Of a stretch of DNA of 64,000 nt, positions 37,291 through 49,439 are shown piece after piece. Origin of the DNA: Flabesymbios commensalis (taxonomy: Eukaryota > Annelida > Polychaeta > Terebellida > Flabelligeridae). The DNA is taken from positions 31,593,534 through 31,657,533 of the forward strand of contig OZ024905.1 in NCBI GenBank assembly GCA_964017125.1, given 5' to 3'. The notes beneath the pieces are model-generated. The model was given only the letters and a program-made list of their open reading frames with translations. It did not search any database and was not told the DNA's origin. The first letter of the stretch is position 1, and every line of letters begins with the position of its first letter. The position numbers and the translations under genes are program-made.

Positions 37291-38490
37291 TTATACATCT
37301 GCACAATCCACCATTTCACAAGTGTCTTCTATAGCCATTGTATCTTTCTTGGTACCATTACCAACAGGTGCAGCCACAAGATGCGTATGTACGCATGGTT
37401 CCTCTGTACATATTTTCTTAGTTGTTGTGTGTTCTGCATGAGTGTCTGGTCCACGACTTCGCTCACAGCACAATGCTTTTCTGAATGAGTCCCGGAAGTC
37501 GTGAGAAGCGACATGATAGATGATTGGATTGACACAAGAATTAAAATAGGCCAGACAATAAGCTAGAATGCTAAATAATGTGTACGCGTGGTTATATGGT
37601 ACCGTCGCGTAATAAAACAACAAGAGCTGAATATGTACAGGAAGCCAGAGTACAGCAAACAATATGACCACCAGTATGATGAGACGACTTGCCTGCTGAC
37701 GACGCTGTCTTGATCTCACCTGATGTGCACCCTCCAGTGAAGATGGCTTCTGCTTTTGGATGTGTCTCAGTATACATATACTAAATACTCCTATCACTCC
37801 AAGAGGAAGTAGATAAGCAAAGAAGAAGAACGTACCGAATATACGCTTACCACTTTGCATATTAATAATGTCACAGATAACATCATCTTCATATCCAGTG
37901 TCTTCAAGATGATAAGAGAGCGTCACTGGTATATTAAGTATGAGGAACACCAGCCACATGGCTATGATGGTAATCACCACATTTTTTCTCGTTCTCAAAT
38001 GACGTGTCTCTGAGTTATGTACAATAGTCATATAGCGTAGTACACTAATTGCCACCAAAGTGTACACAGTCACATACGCCGTAACATTGATAAGGTCATG
38101 CATCAATTTACACGCCAACTGACCAAACGGCCATCGAGAGAAGGCCATCTGGTAGGCTGTAAATGGTGGACATACGCAGACAAATGAGAGATCTGCTATC
38201 GCTAAGTTCATCAGCAGTAGATTTGTCACAGTGCGCATGTTCTGTTTAGATAGAATCACATACAGAACCAGTGAGTTCCCTATGATCCCCAACAGGGTTA
38301 TTATACCAAACAATGTGGGCACCAACACTCCATAGACGGCAAAGGCAAATGTCAGATCATCCAAGGTAACATCACATGTACATTCGGCCACATCAGACCC
38401 GTTGTTATTCATACAGAGAGCAGTGCAATTGTGAATGACTTCACGGTTCTCATTAGCCAGATAGGCTTGAATACCAGGATCCTCAGACAT
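37291..38490 (-). CDS. Class A GPCR, allatostatin-A/galanin receptor-like
   Basis: A 399-residue intact single-exon seven-helix receptor. Helix 1 has GNSLVLYV (N72) and helix 2 has LAIAD (D100). C127 in WPFGQLAC pairs with C206 in loop 2. Helix 4 has W179 and helix 5 P229. Helix 6 reads FAVLWLPVH (P284) and helix 7 NPIIY (321-325). CC at 341-342 is a likely palmitoylation site. Asn21 (NCT) and Asn31 (NGS) are N-glycosylation sites before helix 1. WPFGxLxCK, MRTVTNLLLMNLAIAD and VTVYTLVAISVLRY resemble allatostatin-A and galanin receptors, so a peptide ligand and G-protein signalling at the plasma membrane are likely. The DRY motif reads LRY (L151-Y153). The start ACAATG is in good context. 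This is the only convincing intact host gene in the window. Orthology to a named receptor is not proven. Confidence 0.92.
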   Translation of the reverse strand: MSEDPGIQAYLANENREVIHNCTALCMNNNGSDVAECTCDVTLDDLTFAFAVYGVLVPTLFGIITLLGIIGNSLVLYVILSKQNMRTVTNLLLMNLAIADLSFVCVCPPFTAYQMAFSRWPFGQLACKLMHDLINVTAYVTVYTLVAISVLRYMTIVHNSETRHLRTRKNVVITIIAMWLVFLILNIPVTLSYHLEDTGYEDDVICDIINMQSGKRIFGTFFFFAYLLPLGVIGVFSICILRHIQKQKPSSLEGAHQVRSRQRRQQASRLIILVVILFAVLWLPVHIQLLLFYYATVPYNHAYTLFSILAYCLAYFNSCVNPIIYHVASHDFRDSFRKALCCERSRGPDTHAEHTTTKKICTEEPCVHTHLVAAPVGNGTKKDTMAIEDTCEMVDCADV

Positions 38491-38561
38491 TGTCAGATTC
38501 TCTCGGTTTGCACTTACTTATACATCAAATTTGAACTGCGAGTTCGAACTCCTATAGTTCA

Positions 38562-38569
38562 CTTTATAT
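38562..38569 (-). promoter_or_regulatory. Possible TATA box of the GPCR gene
   Basis: Read on the minus strand, GGATATAAAGTG lies about 75 bases upstream of the ATG. A start site 25-30 bases downstream would leave a 5' UTR of about 45 bases. This is motif evidence only, and the region is AT-rich. Confidence 0.35.
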
Positions 38570-39442
38570 CCAGTCTTGAAACACCTAGTCATTAAATTTC
38601 ACATCGCTGATCAATTTTTCATTTGATTTTTTTTCATTTTACGTAGGATATTTCTTAATCTGCAGTCCACATCAAGTAATCAGCTTTCGTTGTACGATGA
38701 TTACCAGCGAGAAGTGTCAACAATGTCTATGTTTCTGAGAGTTGTCTCTAATTAGATCTGGTTGGTGTGTTCTGGATGCGCGCTCCCTGGCAACTGGCAT
38801 GAAGATGCAGCGGGCGTTGTCAGAAAGCCAATATGCTGGTGAGCAGTGCTAGATTAATTATGTGTACAGTCTTATCTCTGGTGTTTGCGGCACAGTCGGA
38901 CATGTCACACAAGTGAATAATAGATCATGATTATCACCAGCACGCAAATTAACTGCTTTAAATACTACATGTCATAGCCGGCGACATCATATTTGCTTCA
39001 TATATTTTTGTTATATGTTTAGCGAAAAAAATATCACATTCGAGTTATTGCATGTGCAGTGTTGTGTGTTTTTGTTGAAAACTTCTGTGGTCCATGTGTT
39101 AATTATAACTAAATGCAAATTTTGTTTTTTTGAATGAAATATAGGATTCTATCACGAAATATACTAGAACGAGACTCATAAATTTAGAATTAGTAATTCA
39201 TAGTCGACCTATTTTCACTTTGAATAACACGCAGGTTTATAACATGGCAACATTTAGAAGCACGATCGATCATTACTTACGTCAGTGGTTTTGATTACTA
39301 TCATAGTTGTTACACCGACATTATGAGCTAAATCCTGGTAAATATTTTCCTGTAAATGATCACTTGAATTTTCAAACACAGTCACCATTGTTTACTTGCC
39401 ACATTATGATACGTTTCAGCGAGAATCCATAAGACTGGAAGC
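38570..39442. other. GPCR 5' flank, non-coding
   Basis: No second exon or other gene recognised. Confidence 0.4.
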
Positions 39443-39596
39443 AGTAGTGACCAGTAGGCTGCTCCTGCAGGCCTGATCAGAAGTGTCCAACGCTCATCCA
39501 GGCCTGGTCAGTAGTGACCAGTACTCATCCATACCTGGTCAAGAGTGACCAGTAAGCCTAACTCTCCACGCCTGATCAGTAGTGATCCAATTCATG
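39443..39596. repeat. Minisatellite with CCTGGTCAGTAGTGACCAGT units
   Basis: Four diverged units with GGTCA...TGACC inner symmetry and spacing of about 40-50 bp. The clearest is CCTGGTCAGTAGTGACCAGT near 39505. Confidence 0.75.
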
Positions 39597-41214
39597 TAGT
39601 GGTTAGGCCTATTTTCTCATAGTTTATCATGTTTATGGTCGTCATGGTTATGTTTAATATTCAAGAAAGTGACTGCAGCAAGCAATGTCACTCAACAATA
39701 CTTGCTGTACATGTTTACGTCTACGACAAGATACTGGGTGCACAGGTCCTTTACAAAACAAGATAATGGCTGCAAAAGCCACGTTCTACTACTAGCATTG
39801 TGTGAGTATGTGTGTCACTCAACACGACACTGGCTGAACTTGTTCCAAATGCCTGTCTCTTCATGGGAAGTAGGCTACAGAGTAACACTCCACCGGGGAC
39901 ACCGGCTTCAGGTAGTGTGGTTAGTTGCTTTCCACGCAACAGATTCAGCAATGTGGCCCGCACAAAGCTGCCAATCGGCTTTTTGCTGAAGCCATGCCGC
40001 GCCCTGAATTGCTGTTGCGATACCTCCAGCAGAGCTATGCTGTGCCAGCTGAATTGCTATTGGCTACTGCTACTGTCAGTCTGTATGCCACTTACTCATG
40101 TGATCTCAAGTAGCATCCGTATTGCATAGAAAATATGCTAAACTATATTCATATATATTTATGTTGTTCTATCTTAAAACATTAAGCTACCCCTCAAAGT
40201 GATAGTTGATTTTAATCTAATCGGGCATCCTCAAGCTATGTAATTTGGTAACACATAGGTTTCTGTTTGTCGGTCTGTCTGAATCCACTAAAGGGACCAA
40301 CGCTGGCTGGATCCACCTTGTAGAGCTCAGACTGGATCACGTCAAGAATTGGCGCTGACGATATGTTATTTCAAAATTGTCATCAGTGCAGATTGCAATC
40401 ACTCGCTTTATCTTGCCATGTTCACATATTTAACGGAATAGTTATCAGATGTATTTTTACGCGCGGAAGTATAAAATATTATTTAAAAGTTATTAGTCAA
40501 ACTCTCTGAGCGAGCACATCCTACATAATACATATTGTTTCCCATTATGGTGAGTAAACAGCGAAAACAGCGGTCACTCCAAGAAAAAATAAAATTAATA
40601 AAAACCAGCGAATCTCAGTATCTGGTCTGATACAATTTTGTGCTTCTAAATGACTAAGCGAATTTTGCTAATCAGTTTTTAGGTGCACGTGATTATAATT
40701 ATATATAAATATAGTAATATTCATATATATAATTATTACCATGTACATACATTATTAATTGAATATTAGTACTTGATTTGTATCAGGGTTGTGATTAGCA
40801 AATTATGTAATGCCCTTTTCCATTTTTATAGCCTGCGGGTGTTTCTTATATGAGCTAAAAGTCTTCTTTCATACAAATAAGAAATATATGTTGATGGGCG
40901 AATAATGAAATAATAGCGTATTTTTATGCGTAAATACAAACATATATACGGGCGCAGTGCCTACAATATAACACTTTTCCCATTCCAGACCACTAGTTTG
41001 TCTGCTAAGCGGGACCTCAAAGGTGTGTGATATCATTTCAGTGACACAATATTACTACTACAGGGATAGATGAGCTCAAAATGTGCGCTTACAACTCAAG
41101 TCGTGTCAGCACCTAGTGATTACCGAGCTATTGTGTTATAAATATTCATTCAAAAATAATGGGATACATAAATAAATTTGACGAAATTAATTGTAAAAGT
41201 CTTGTTTTAATTCA
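39597..41214. other. Non-coding; GC-richer patch at about 39680-40110
   Basis: Overlapping frames of 62-106 codons near 39669-40129 lie in a patch of higher GC than the surroundings. None shows a domain or splice context I can support. Confidence 0.35.
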
Positions 41215-41456
41215 AAATCACCGCCCGAAATCGCCATCCGTAATCACCGATATTAGTGCAGAAAGTGTCACATAAAACAGTGTTGTTGTGTTGAGCGTCC
41301 GAATTCACCGCACACTGTCCGAAATCAACGTCCGATATTACCAGAGTCCGAAATCACTGTCCGAAATCACCGTCCGAAATCACCGAGAGCCGTCCGAAAT
41401 CACCAAGTCCGAAATGGTCGAGATCCGAAATCAACGGCAGTCGGGGGGGGGGGGGG
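41215..41456 (+). repeat. Minisatellite, TCCGAAATCACC unit, then a G-run
   Basis: TCCGAAATCACC and variants (TCCGAAATCAAC, TCCGATATTACC) occur more than ten times at 12-18 bp spacing. A run of 13 G closes the array near 41445-41457. Confidence 0.8.
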
Positions 41457-42131
41457 GGCTGAGCGTAGGGTGGTTGTAGCTCATGGACCAAGCCAAGTCC
41501 TAACTGATATTCTTATCCGGAATGTTGGACTCGTCTCCAACTGATAATTTCATACTAAAAACGTGTATTTCTAAGTATTACAGTTTTACCCGATGCTGAA
41601 ATATGCTCAAGAAGATTTCACACTTAAATTAAATACTGTAGATCTGGTAATTTTCGTGTGTTTAAATTTTCGCTGATTTCTGATTTTAGGACTTTTCACG
41701 AAGTTTAGAATTCGCAATATTTCCTTTTCCTTTAGTAGCGCTATTTTAAAAATAATTTTCGCGAGATTCTTTAATTCGCGAATTTCTCCTCGCAAAATTT
41801 TCAAAAATTAAAAACCCGCAAATAATATCAGATCTACAGTATTGCAATACAGTATTGCAGTTGTGATTTGAAATCACTACATTTAACATGTTTGTAGTTT
41901 TTTTTGTAGGCTTAAATTCAAAACAGACTGCATAAATATATCATACTGGATTTTAATTTCTACGTGGAGCATTGTGTGCTGTTGTCTAAAATTAAAATTT
42001 AAACCAACATTTTGTCGCAAAATCTGGATGGTATTTTTATATTCTCCGTTGTATTTCTACTGATTTAAGCCTTTTGTAAATAGCATCAACCTTTTGAACA
42101 TAGTTGGTACTTGTAGGTTTCTGTGTATTAG
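41457..42131. other. Non-coding, nothing recognised
   Basis: AT-rich with GCGAATTT-type words near 41700-41815. No gene is supported. Confidence 0.4.
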
Positions 42132-42211
42132 CAGTTCACCTGGTACGACCATGTCGCTGACAAAAAATGATCAGTTCACCTGGTACGACCATGTCGCTGA
42201 CAAAAAATGAT
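42132..42211 (+). repeat. Exact 40-bp tandem duplication
   Basis: The block starting CAGTTCACCTGGTACGACCA and ending AAAAAATGAT is present twice without any difference at 42132 and 42172. It is a very recent duplication or an assembly effect. Confidence 0.95.
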
Positions 42212-44494
42212 CTAATTGTACTTTTATTGTATTCTATGCAGCTAACCCTTCTCGCGTGCTTGGGAAAATGACGTGTCAATCTATGCACCCAGTCTCAGAT
42301 AGGCAATTTTCTTCGAGAAGAGGAATGATCAAAGATGTTCAGGTGTCTACCCCTCGGGGATGTCTGGCGCCGACATAACATGATGCATCTCTTTGTTACA
42401 GTCTTGAAAGAAAAGATCCATATGAATACCACAGTTAATTAACAAAAAGTTAAAAATAACGTTTGGACGAGGTGTCGAAAATGTAAAATCTAGATGTTGT
42501 ATGTATGCCCGTTTCGTGGGTTAGTCTTAGTTATGGCGACATAATACATATCCACTTACACTGTGTGGACACGGTTGTTGAGATCAATCCCGGCGCTGAA
42601 TGCCGTGAGGGGATTGGTGATTTGGATGTGGTTATTGGGAAGGCGTCAAATGCTGCTCTTGTCACCCGAAGGCACGCACGGTGGTCACTTTAGATTAATA
42701 TCACCATACCATCAACCCAATAACACCAAACACAAGTTATGGTCCACAACCAATTGAGTAAATATAACAATTCACAGTGAACATCAAAGTCAATAGTTGG
42801 TGTATCTCTAAATGTCTTCTGTTCGATAATTGGAAAAGATAAGCGCGACAAACATATACTTGCTGGTAGTCTATCACCGGGCCACTGTGAATTGTCAATG
42901 GTACACATTGTGCGCCGTGTACCTTCCCATGGCGGACCAGGACAATTTGTATATATATATCAATAAGAGTAATGCTCTGTGAAATCAATAATCGCGTGGT
43001 CTAATAACGTTAATTTCACATAAATTGAAATCACATGCATCTACATAATGTTGATATGCTAGATACTGAAATGTATATAATACACACAAACATAGATCTA
43101 CATACACTCATTGGGTCTCCTGAGAAAACGTTTAGTTTATATATTTAGGTTTACCCATTTTGTGTTGTTAATGTTTAATAATTTGTCTTTAATGTATCTT
43201 TAATACGCACATACATCCGCTATGTTTTACACGCGTCTCACTGTACAGTGCATGTCAGTTGTTAGTCCTATGTTTTAGGTGCAGAGCTGTGTGTCCAGGT
43301 TACATAAATCAGGTGTACTATAGGTAGGCCTATATTATTGATGAATTTAGATTTTTTTTATCTAATATCAGATTAGAATTAGAAGAAGTGAAGTACTTTA
43401 TTCCAATAGAAAACAATTCTCCTCCACATGAATTAGAAATAAAGATTACTATCCTTTAACAAATATGTATTTTCATAGAAGCATTTTACGACTGCTATAG
43501 AAATCAGAATCATTGTGCACTTTATTCAATAAGAGGTGGGAATATCCAAGAGAAATTGTCTGTTGTTGTGTCAGCAAGACGTTCTCATATGACCAATGCA
43601 ACATGTCTTGGGCTAGATATATTGACCGATTATGTCAACAATGTGTTAACTTGGGAGACACACTAATGACAATGTAAACAAAATGACACAATCCAATATC
43701 TTCCACTTAAAAAACGACAAAAGATGTGTACCATATTGGTTACTTAAAACGTGTTTAGATTGCAACCATAGATAATCCCAGTGACGGGCTATATATTTTT
43801 AAATATAGTATGCTATACTATATGAAGAAGAAATGTTTTTTTGTATTAGTTCAAATGACCATTCGTTTGTATTGATATGATAAAAAACGGTGATATTTAT
43901 TATATATATAGGCCTATATATATGAAAGATGGCAACTACAAATATCAAAAGTAAAATTATATGGCAGAAGAGTTGTAAGCAATTTTATATTCTAAATTTT
44001 GTTAAAGTCAAACGCAAATAATTATTACACCCACCCTCAGTCAAATCCATACAGGGTGCTGGAAATGTAACTGATTAATATCAGACATTGAACAACTCAG
44101 CCCTATGTCGCCTCTGGACTTTTGTGGTATCTCCAGGGACACTGTGTGACCACGATACGGCTAGATTGGCGTGTCAATCTCTTTATTGTCTGTGTCTGTG
44201 ATCCCACCAAGTTACAGAAGTCTACACTATCACAACCGCATGCTTTGTACAAGAAAACTTGCTAGTCCGACAAATAATAACTAGAAGGGTCTAGTTTTTT
44301 GTAAGCAAACAACTGGAGTTGTATCCCTACCAGCAGCATAACCATAAAGGTTGATAGCCAATAGATGTAGTGCCAATGGCTTTTGTAATTAATGTTATTA
44401 AATGGCTGATGTGGACAGTAGAGACCATGTATTAAGTTGAATTTATGAGTCCGTTTTGGAACCACGCCGATATGCACAACACAATGTGAGACAT
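42212..44494. other. Non-coding, nothing recognised
   Basis: Short frames near 42500-42990 overlap on both strands without domains. Confidence 0.4.
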
Positions 44495-44712
44495 GAGACG
44501 TTGACCCAATGCTGGTTCAATGCTGGCCCACCGTCTGCGATGCTGACCCAGCATCAAACCAGCACTGGTTCAACGCCTTGTGTTTGCTGATAGCAGCTGG
44601 TCTGGTAGTGCTCACTGCTGGCGGCGATTACAAGCCGACACTGACCCAACGTCTGTTAAATGTTGGGCCGGCGTCGCTGGCCAGTATCCATTCAGCCCTC
44701 GTCAGTAAATTC
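44495..44712. repeat. GTTGGCCCAACG-type palindromic repeat cluster
   Basis: GACGTTGACCCAATGCTGG, ATGCTGGCCCACCGTCTGCG, ACCAGCACTGGTTCAACG with CTTGTGTTTGCTGA, then ACCCAACGTCTGTTAAATG and TTGGGCCGGCGTCGCTGG. Two neighbouring members are likely. Confidence 0.7.
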
Positions 44713-44717
44713 AGCGT

Positions 44718-44960
44718 GGCGCGCTGCTGCAGACAGCGATATGGAAGTATCTGCTTATTTCACGAGTGTGCATATTACCGTCTTTTGGGTTTTGGGAGGG
44801 CTGTGACAGACACTGTTGCAGACAGCGAAATGGAAGTATCTGCTTTTTACACAAGTGTGCATATGTCCGTCTTTTGAAGTGCTGTCACAGGCACTGCTGC
44901 AGTGAGCCAAATGGAAGTATCTGCTTATTTCATAAGTGTGCTTATACCATCTTTGACAGG
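44718..44960 (+). repeat. Tandem repeat, 80-90-bp unit, three copies
   Basis: AAATGGAAGTATCTGCTT with ACAAGTGTGCATAT recurs at about 44740, 44828 and 44908, each preceded by a CACTGCTGCAG-like block. Frames on both strands are by-products. Confidence 0.8.
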
Positions 44961-45312
44961 CAAAAGAGAGTGCAGTGACGCCAGTGGGAGGAAAGTGAAC
45001 TATACTGGACTTAATTCTAATAAATAATAAAAATAATGAAATAATCAAAAAAAAATTTATATGACAATACAGTAACATATTTTCCATCATGGTTATGGCT
45101 TTGTTTGTCAGTGTGTGTGTCAACAATATCCTTGAGAGCCTCGATTGCCCGAGTATTCCCATGTAAATTGTGTGCCTGTGGAAATACTTTAAAAGTTTCA
45201 TAAATTTGCATACATTTACCACAAAAATATTGGGGAGACCTCCAAAAACCCCCGACGCTAATTCTGAGAATTTTTCAAATCTGACGACGGGACAAAATGT
45301 CTTAATTAAAAG

Positions 45313-45550
45313 CTAGTAGCAGGCGTGGATCTAGAGGGGGGGATCTAGAGGGGGATTCAAAAAAAGGGTCCTGCAGTGTCCCAAAGAAACCAAAAAAGTC
45401 AAATATTTCGGCGGAAAATTGCTCTAAAATGCAGCAATTGAAGCCTTAGTTTTCAAAATTTTCCGGGAAAGCATGTTGCAGGACCCCTCTGATAGTGTGT
45501 AAGTTGAAAATTCGGCCATGTCGTCGTTCAAATCCTGGATCCGCCACTGC
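45313..45550 (-). mobile_element. MITE with GGCGGATCCAG-type end
   Basis: The right end reads CTGGATCCGCCACTG and the left end GCGTGGATCTAG, rough inverted counterparts. The interior ACCCTTTTTTTGAATCC and CAATTTTCCGCCGAAATAT (minus strand) also occurs near 48480-48560. Ends of the form CAGTGGCGGATCCAG are common in animal non-autonomous elements. Confidence 0.5.
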
Positions 45551-45918
45551 CCTCCTTTTAGACGCAACAGAATATTTATATAAAAAACTGTTGACTACCA
45601 TAATAACAATAAAGTCTAGGCGGTATGCAACATCCCGGTGGTGGGCCTATATTCTAAAACACTAATTTGTTTCTGTATCTATGTTGCAGCAAAAAATGTT
45701 ATAAAGTTATGTAGGCCTATTTGGTAACATCAGTAGGCCTAAGTTCCTTTGATGACAAGGGGTAGTCTAGGCTCTATGCATATATTAGGCCTAATTTCGT
45801 ACTTTTATTTCAATTATATTTAAAACGCACCCTTTGCCCAAAACCCCCACCCACTACTTTCTAAGCAGAAAACACGTGGGCGTTTTGAAAATGGTGGATG
45901 GGCGTTTTAAGAACAGAA

Positions 45919-46213
45919 ATGAAATGAACAGGGTTTTAGGCCACCTTTGTGCACATGTAGGCTAAACTGGGCCAGGAGAACCGCCTGAGAATGGTAAGAT
46001 GAATGATTAATTTAGACACTGCCCTTCAGACACAGAATTCGAGCCATGACGGTCTGAGGCTCGGTCTCCGCACAATATTGAATATTTACGAGTGAGCGGG
46101 GAAGAAACACTTTGCTTCTTTGAAACCTGAATGCCAGAGCGGGGTTCGGACACGCGATCTCCGACTTTCCAAGCAGGCAGCATTTTACCACTAGGCCCTA
46201 CTTCACGGCCCCC
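45919..46213 (-). mobile_element. tRNA-derived SINE inside duplication unit 1
   Basis: A full-length family member: body GGCTAAACTGGGCCAGGAGA, B-box region GCGGGGTTCGGACACGCG, A-box region near 46185-46200 (minus strand CTAGTGGTAAAATGCTGCC). It shares its position with the copy at 48847, so the insertion predates the duplication. Confidence 0.85.
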
Positions 46214-46689
46214 TTTAAGAACAACATTCTAACGCCCAATTTGGACCGAAATTGATTTCTGGTCATAGGGCTGGGCCCCTATATTAATTTATTACAAAAC
46301 AAAGGATAAACATGAAAATAACTGGCATGTTGATTCAGCTGTATTGTTAGTATGATTCTAACCGAACAGGCTGACTATTATTGGCGTCATGCATTAATGG
46401 TGGGGGTTTTAGGCAAGTTTACCTAAAGCTTTGTGACACAGGGAAATTCTAAAGCACTAATGTTTGTGTTCCTATTGCTGGGAGGGGGAATATTACGAGT
46501 ATAGCCTTTTTGGTATTAAAACAATATTAAAACTAGTTCTTATCTTCGGAAGCGATTGGTCTTGACTGTATATTTAAATCGATGTTGGTTTGACTTTTAG
46601 TGCTCCGTGAATTTATATGCATTAAATTACATTGCATGATTTCGTTCGCATCTAGCATAGTGTTAAATTCGGGTTAAATCAGTTTTGCT

Positions 46690-46805
46690 TTACTGAACTA
46701 TAATATTTACAGTGCATCGGACTCCACTCCTGTGGATGTTGACCATGACATGCATGTGATGGGCCAACAATGTTTACTCGACAAGAACCCACCTACCATT
46801 GATTT
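46690..46805 (-). mobile_element. Relative of the TTAA MITE, unit 1 copy
   Basis: Contains GACTCCACTCCTGTGGATGT and AATGTTTACTC, ending AACCCACCTACC. It is an inverted relative of 37093-37247. The left TIR is decayed. Confidence 0.65.
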
Positions 46806-47243
46806 GCGCTGTAGGCCTATTTTCAATAATAGGGCCTATGTAAGGCCTACTTGCTATTTTATAAGTGATTCAGAAAGGGTTTTACTAGAAATGTCACACA
46901 GATAGTTCTGATAAAAAAACAGTTGTGGTTGATATATAGCCTATTCTCAAGAGTACTGATTAAGGGATCTGATATTTATACAGTAGCACTAATTGGATAT
47001 TCATTACTTGTGACAGATATTTTATTGACAAAGTAGAAAGTCATTTCTGACTTATTTGACATAAACAGGATATGTACATATGCCCTACAAATAGTTAGTT
47101 TTGTAAAATCACAGGTTATTATTAAAATGTGTACATGGTAACTATTTTAAATTCAGTCAAAGTACATTTTTTTAAATAATTCTTACAATTGTTCCATTTT
47201 ATGTAAGTTTTAAGCCACACTTAGATGCCACCAGATGTCACCG

Positions 47244-48334
47244 GAAGGCAGTAAACGGAGACTTAAAATTCAAATTGTCTGGGGGGAGCATGCCCCCAAA
47301 CCCCCCTAGCACAGCACGCCGATGGCGTGCGACGCGCCTGCGGCGCGTGATTGACATGGACTACGGCACATTCAGATTTAAATTGAAGCCCCCACATTTG
47401 GAAAATCCTGGATCTGCCCCTGAGTAGCTTTAATGTTGACTACGGGGTAGTACGTAATGTTTTGCTACATTCAGCAATAAAAACGTTACGTTTTTTTTCA
47501 ATACTATGTTAACGCGTGTGTAGCCTAATAGATGAATGTATTTAATGTTGCAATATCATATAATATGAAAAAGAACTTCAGAAACTGAGCTAGATCACGA
47601 GCTGGCCAGTCGTAAGTTTTATACTATGGCATCACATTTTAGAACATAATGTAGATAAATATTCCACAATGTTTGTCACCAGTTTGTTGAAACCTCGTGA
47701 TCAGTATTCTATCCTGTTACAAAGTTATATTAAAGATAAAGCTATGCTGTAAAAGCTCTAAAGGCAGTGTAAACCATGTCAGTCTCAAGTTAATTCCCCT
47801 AATTTAAACAGGTGATCAATCTTATTAGAGTTTGTCGAAAAAAAATTACAGATGGTGTACTTTTCACTAAGTAGGCTATGATTCTGCTAAGTTTAAATAA
47901 CTACTGTTGATAGAAAAGTATGCCTTGTGACATTAAAAAATTATTCAAATGAAAGAGCAGTGATTATCTTCTATTATTTGCTGGAAAAGAAAGGCGATAC
48001 ACCTGTGTAATCAGTGGTTATATGGCAAACTTTGCGCAGCGACACCCACACAAGCGTTATTGCGATTAGCCAGGCTATATATAGTGATGATAAAGATTAT
48101 ATAATTATGTAGGTTTAGCCATAAGGTGACGGAAAGCCAGTATATTCACATTATTTAGCTTTGGCATTTAAATCAATGATGACAGCATATTTATTTCACT
48201 TCCAATAAAACCTTTTTTTTTCATTATATCAGTGATATCCATCTACCCCCCCCCCCCCCTGTATATATAGTAACATGCTTGGTAATCATATATGAACATA
48301 CATTGGCTATAAACAAGTCATGTCGACGTGTTCA
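47244..48334. other. Spacer between duplication units
   Basis: A GC-rich patch at 47280-47345 (GGGGGGAGCATGCCCCC, GCGACGCGCCTGCGGCGCGT) and GATCTGCCCCTGAG near 47410 look like remnants of a non-autonomous transposon. The rest is AT-rich with a C-run near 48246. No gene. Confidence 0.45.
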
Positions 48335-48379
<45 letters not shown>

Positions 48380-48399
48380 TGATGATGATGATGTTGATA

Positions 48400-48453
<54 letters not shown>

Positions 48454-48463
48454 GGGGGGGGGG
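48335..48463. repeat. Microsatellite (GAC)n then (GAT)n, then a G-run
   Basis: About 15 GAC triplets switch to about 23 GAT triplets, with one interruption near 48393, then 11 G. The poly-Asp and poly-Ser frames across it are not genes. Confidence 0.97.
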
Positions 48464-48846
48464 ATTTATTATAAACGGCTTTGCAGTGTCATAAAGAACA
48501 AAAAAGTCAAATATTTTGGTGGAAAATTGCTCCAAAATGCAGCACTTGAAGCCTTAGATTTTAATTTTTTTCGAGAAAGCATGCTACATCCCGGTGGTAG
48601 ACCTGCTTTCTCAAACACTAATTTTTTTTTGTATCTATGTTTCAGAAAAAAATATTATAAAGTTATGTACTTAGTAATATCAGTAGGCCTAAATTCCTTT
48701 GATAAAAAGGGTAGGCCCTATAATAGTAATTTCGTATTTTTATTTCACTTTAATTTAAAACGCACCCAAAACCCCCACCCACTAATTTTTCAGCAGCAAA
48801 CACGTGGGCGTTTTGAGAATGGTGGCTGGGCGTTTTAAGAACACAA

Positions 48847-49128
48847 ATGAAATGAATGGGGTTTGAGGCCACATTTGTGCATATGTAGGCTAAACTGGGC
48901 CAGGAGAACCTCCTGAGGATGATGAGATGAATAAGAAGACACTGCCCTCCAGACACAGAATTCGAAATTCGAGCCCTGGTGGTCTGAGGTCGAGCACACT
49001 ACCTCTCGGTCACGGAGGCTCCGCAAAATATTGACTGTGAGCGGGGAAGATACATTTTGTTTCTTTGAAACTTGAATGCCAAAGCGGGGTTCGGACCGCG
49101 ATCTCCGACTTTCCAAGCAAGAAGCTTA
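48847..49128 (-). mobile_element. tRNA-derived SINE inside duplication unit 2
   Basis: Same family as 4462. The body and B-box region (GCGGGGTTCGGACCGCG) are kept. The A-box end is lost after CTTTCCAAGCAAGAAGC. Confidence 0.85.
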
Positions 49129-49439
49129 AAATATTAATGAGGTCATGCATTAAGGGTTGGGGTTTTAGGCGAATTTCCCTAAAGCTTTGTGACACAGGGA
49201 ACTTTTAAAGCTCACAAAAATGTGTTCATATTGCTGGGAGGGGGGATATTACGAAGCCTTTTCAACAATATTAAAACTAGTTCTTATATTCGGAAGTGAT
49301 TGGTCTTATATTGATCTTATATAGCTTTAGATTAAATCGATTGTGGTTTGACTTCATCTTCCAAGAATGTATATGCAATAAATTACAATGCATGATTTCG
49401 TTCGCATAGCATAGTGTTGAACTCGGGTTAAACATATTA

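Larger units (their letters stand above)
45361..47243. repeat. Segmental duplication, unit 1
   Basis: Matches 48474-50030 in the same order and orientation: AAAAAGTCAAATATTT, the CATCCCGGTGGT block, AACACGTGGGCGTTTTGA, the SINE, GCTTTGTGACACAGGGAA, ACTAGTTCTTATNTTCGGAAG, the MITE-related block, CAGATAGTTCTGATAAAAAA, and the closing AGATGCCACNAGATGTCACC. About 170 bp after the SINE (46214-46387) has no partner in unit 2. Confidence 0.88.

Noticed and set aside
39669-40129. Overlapping frames in a GC-richer patch
   Set aside because: Several frames on both strands are equally open and none has recognisable protein features. Left as unassigned non-coding.
48279-48535. Poly-Asp (+) and poly-Ser (-) open frames
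   Set aside because: They are direct translations of the GAC/GAT microsatellite with no other coding sign.
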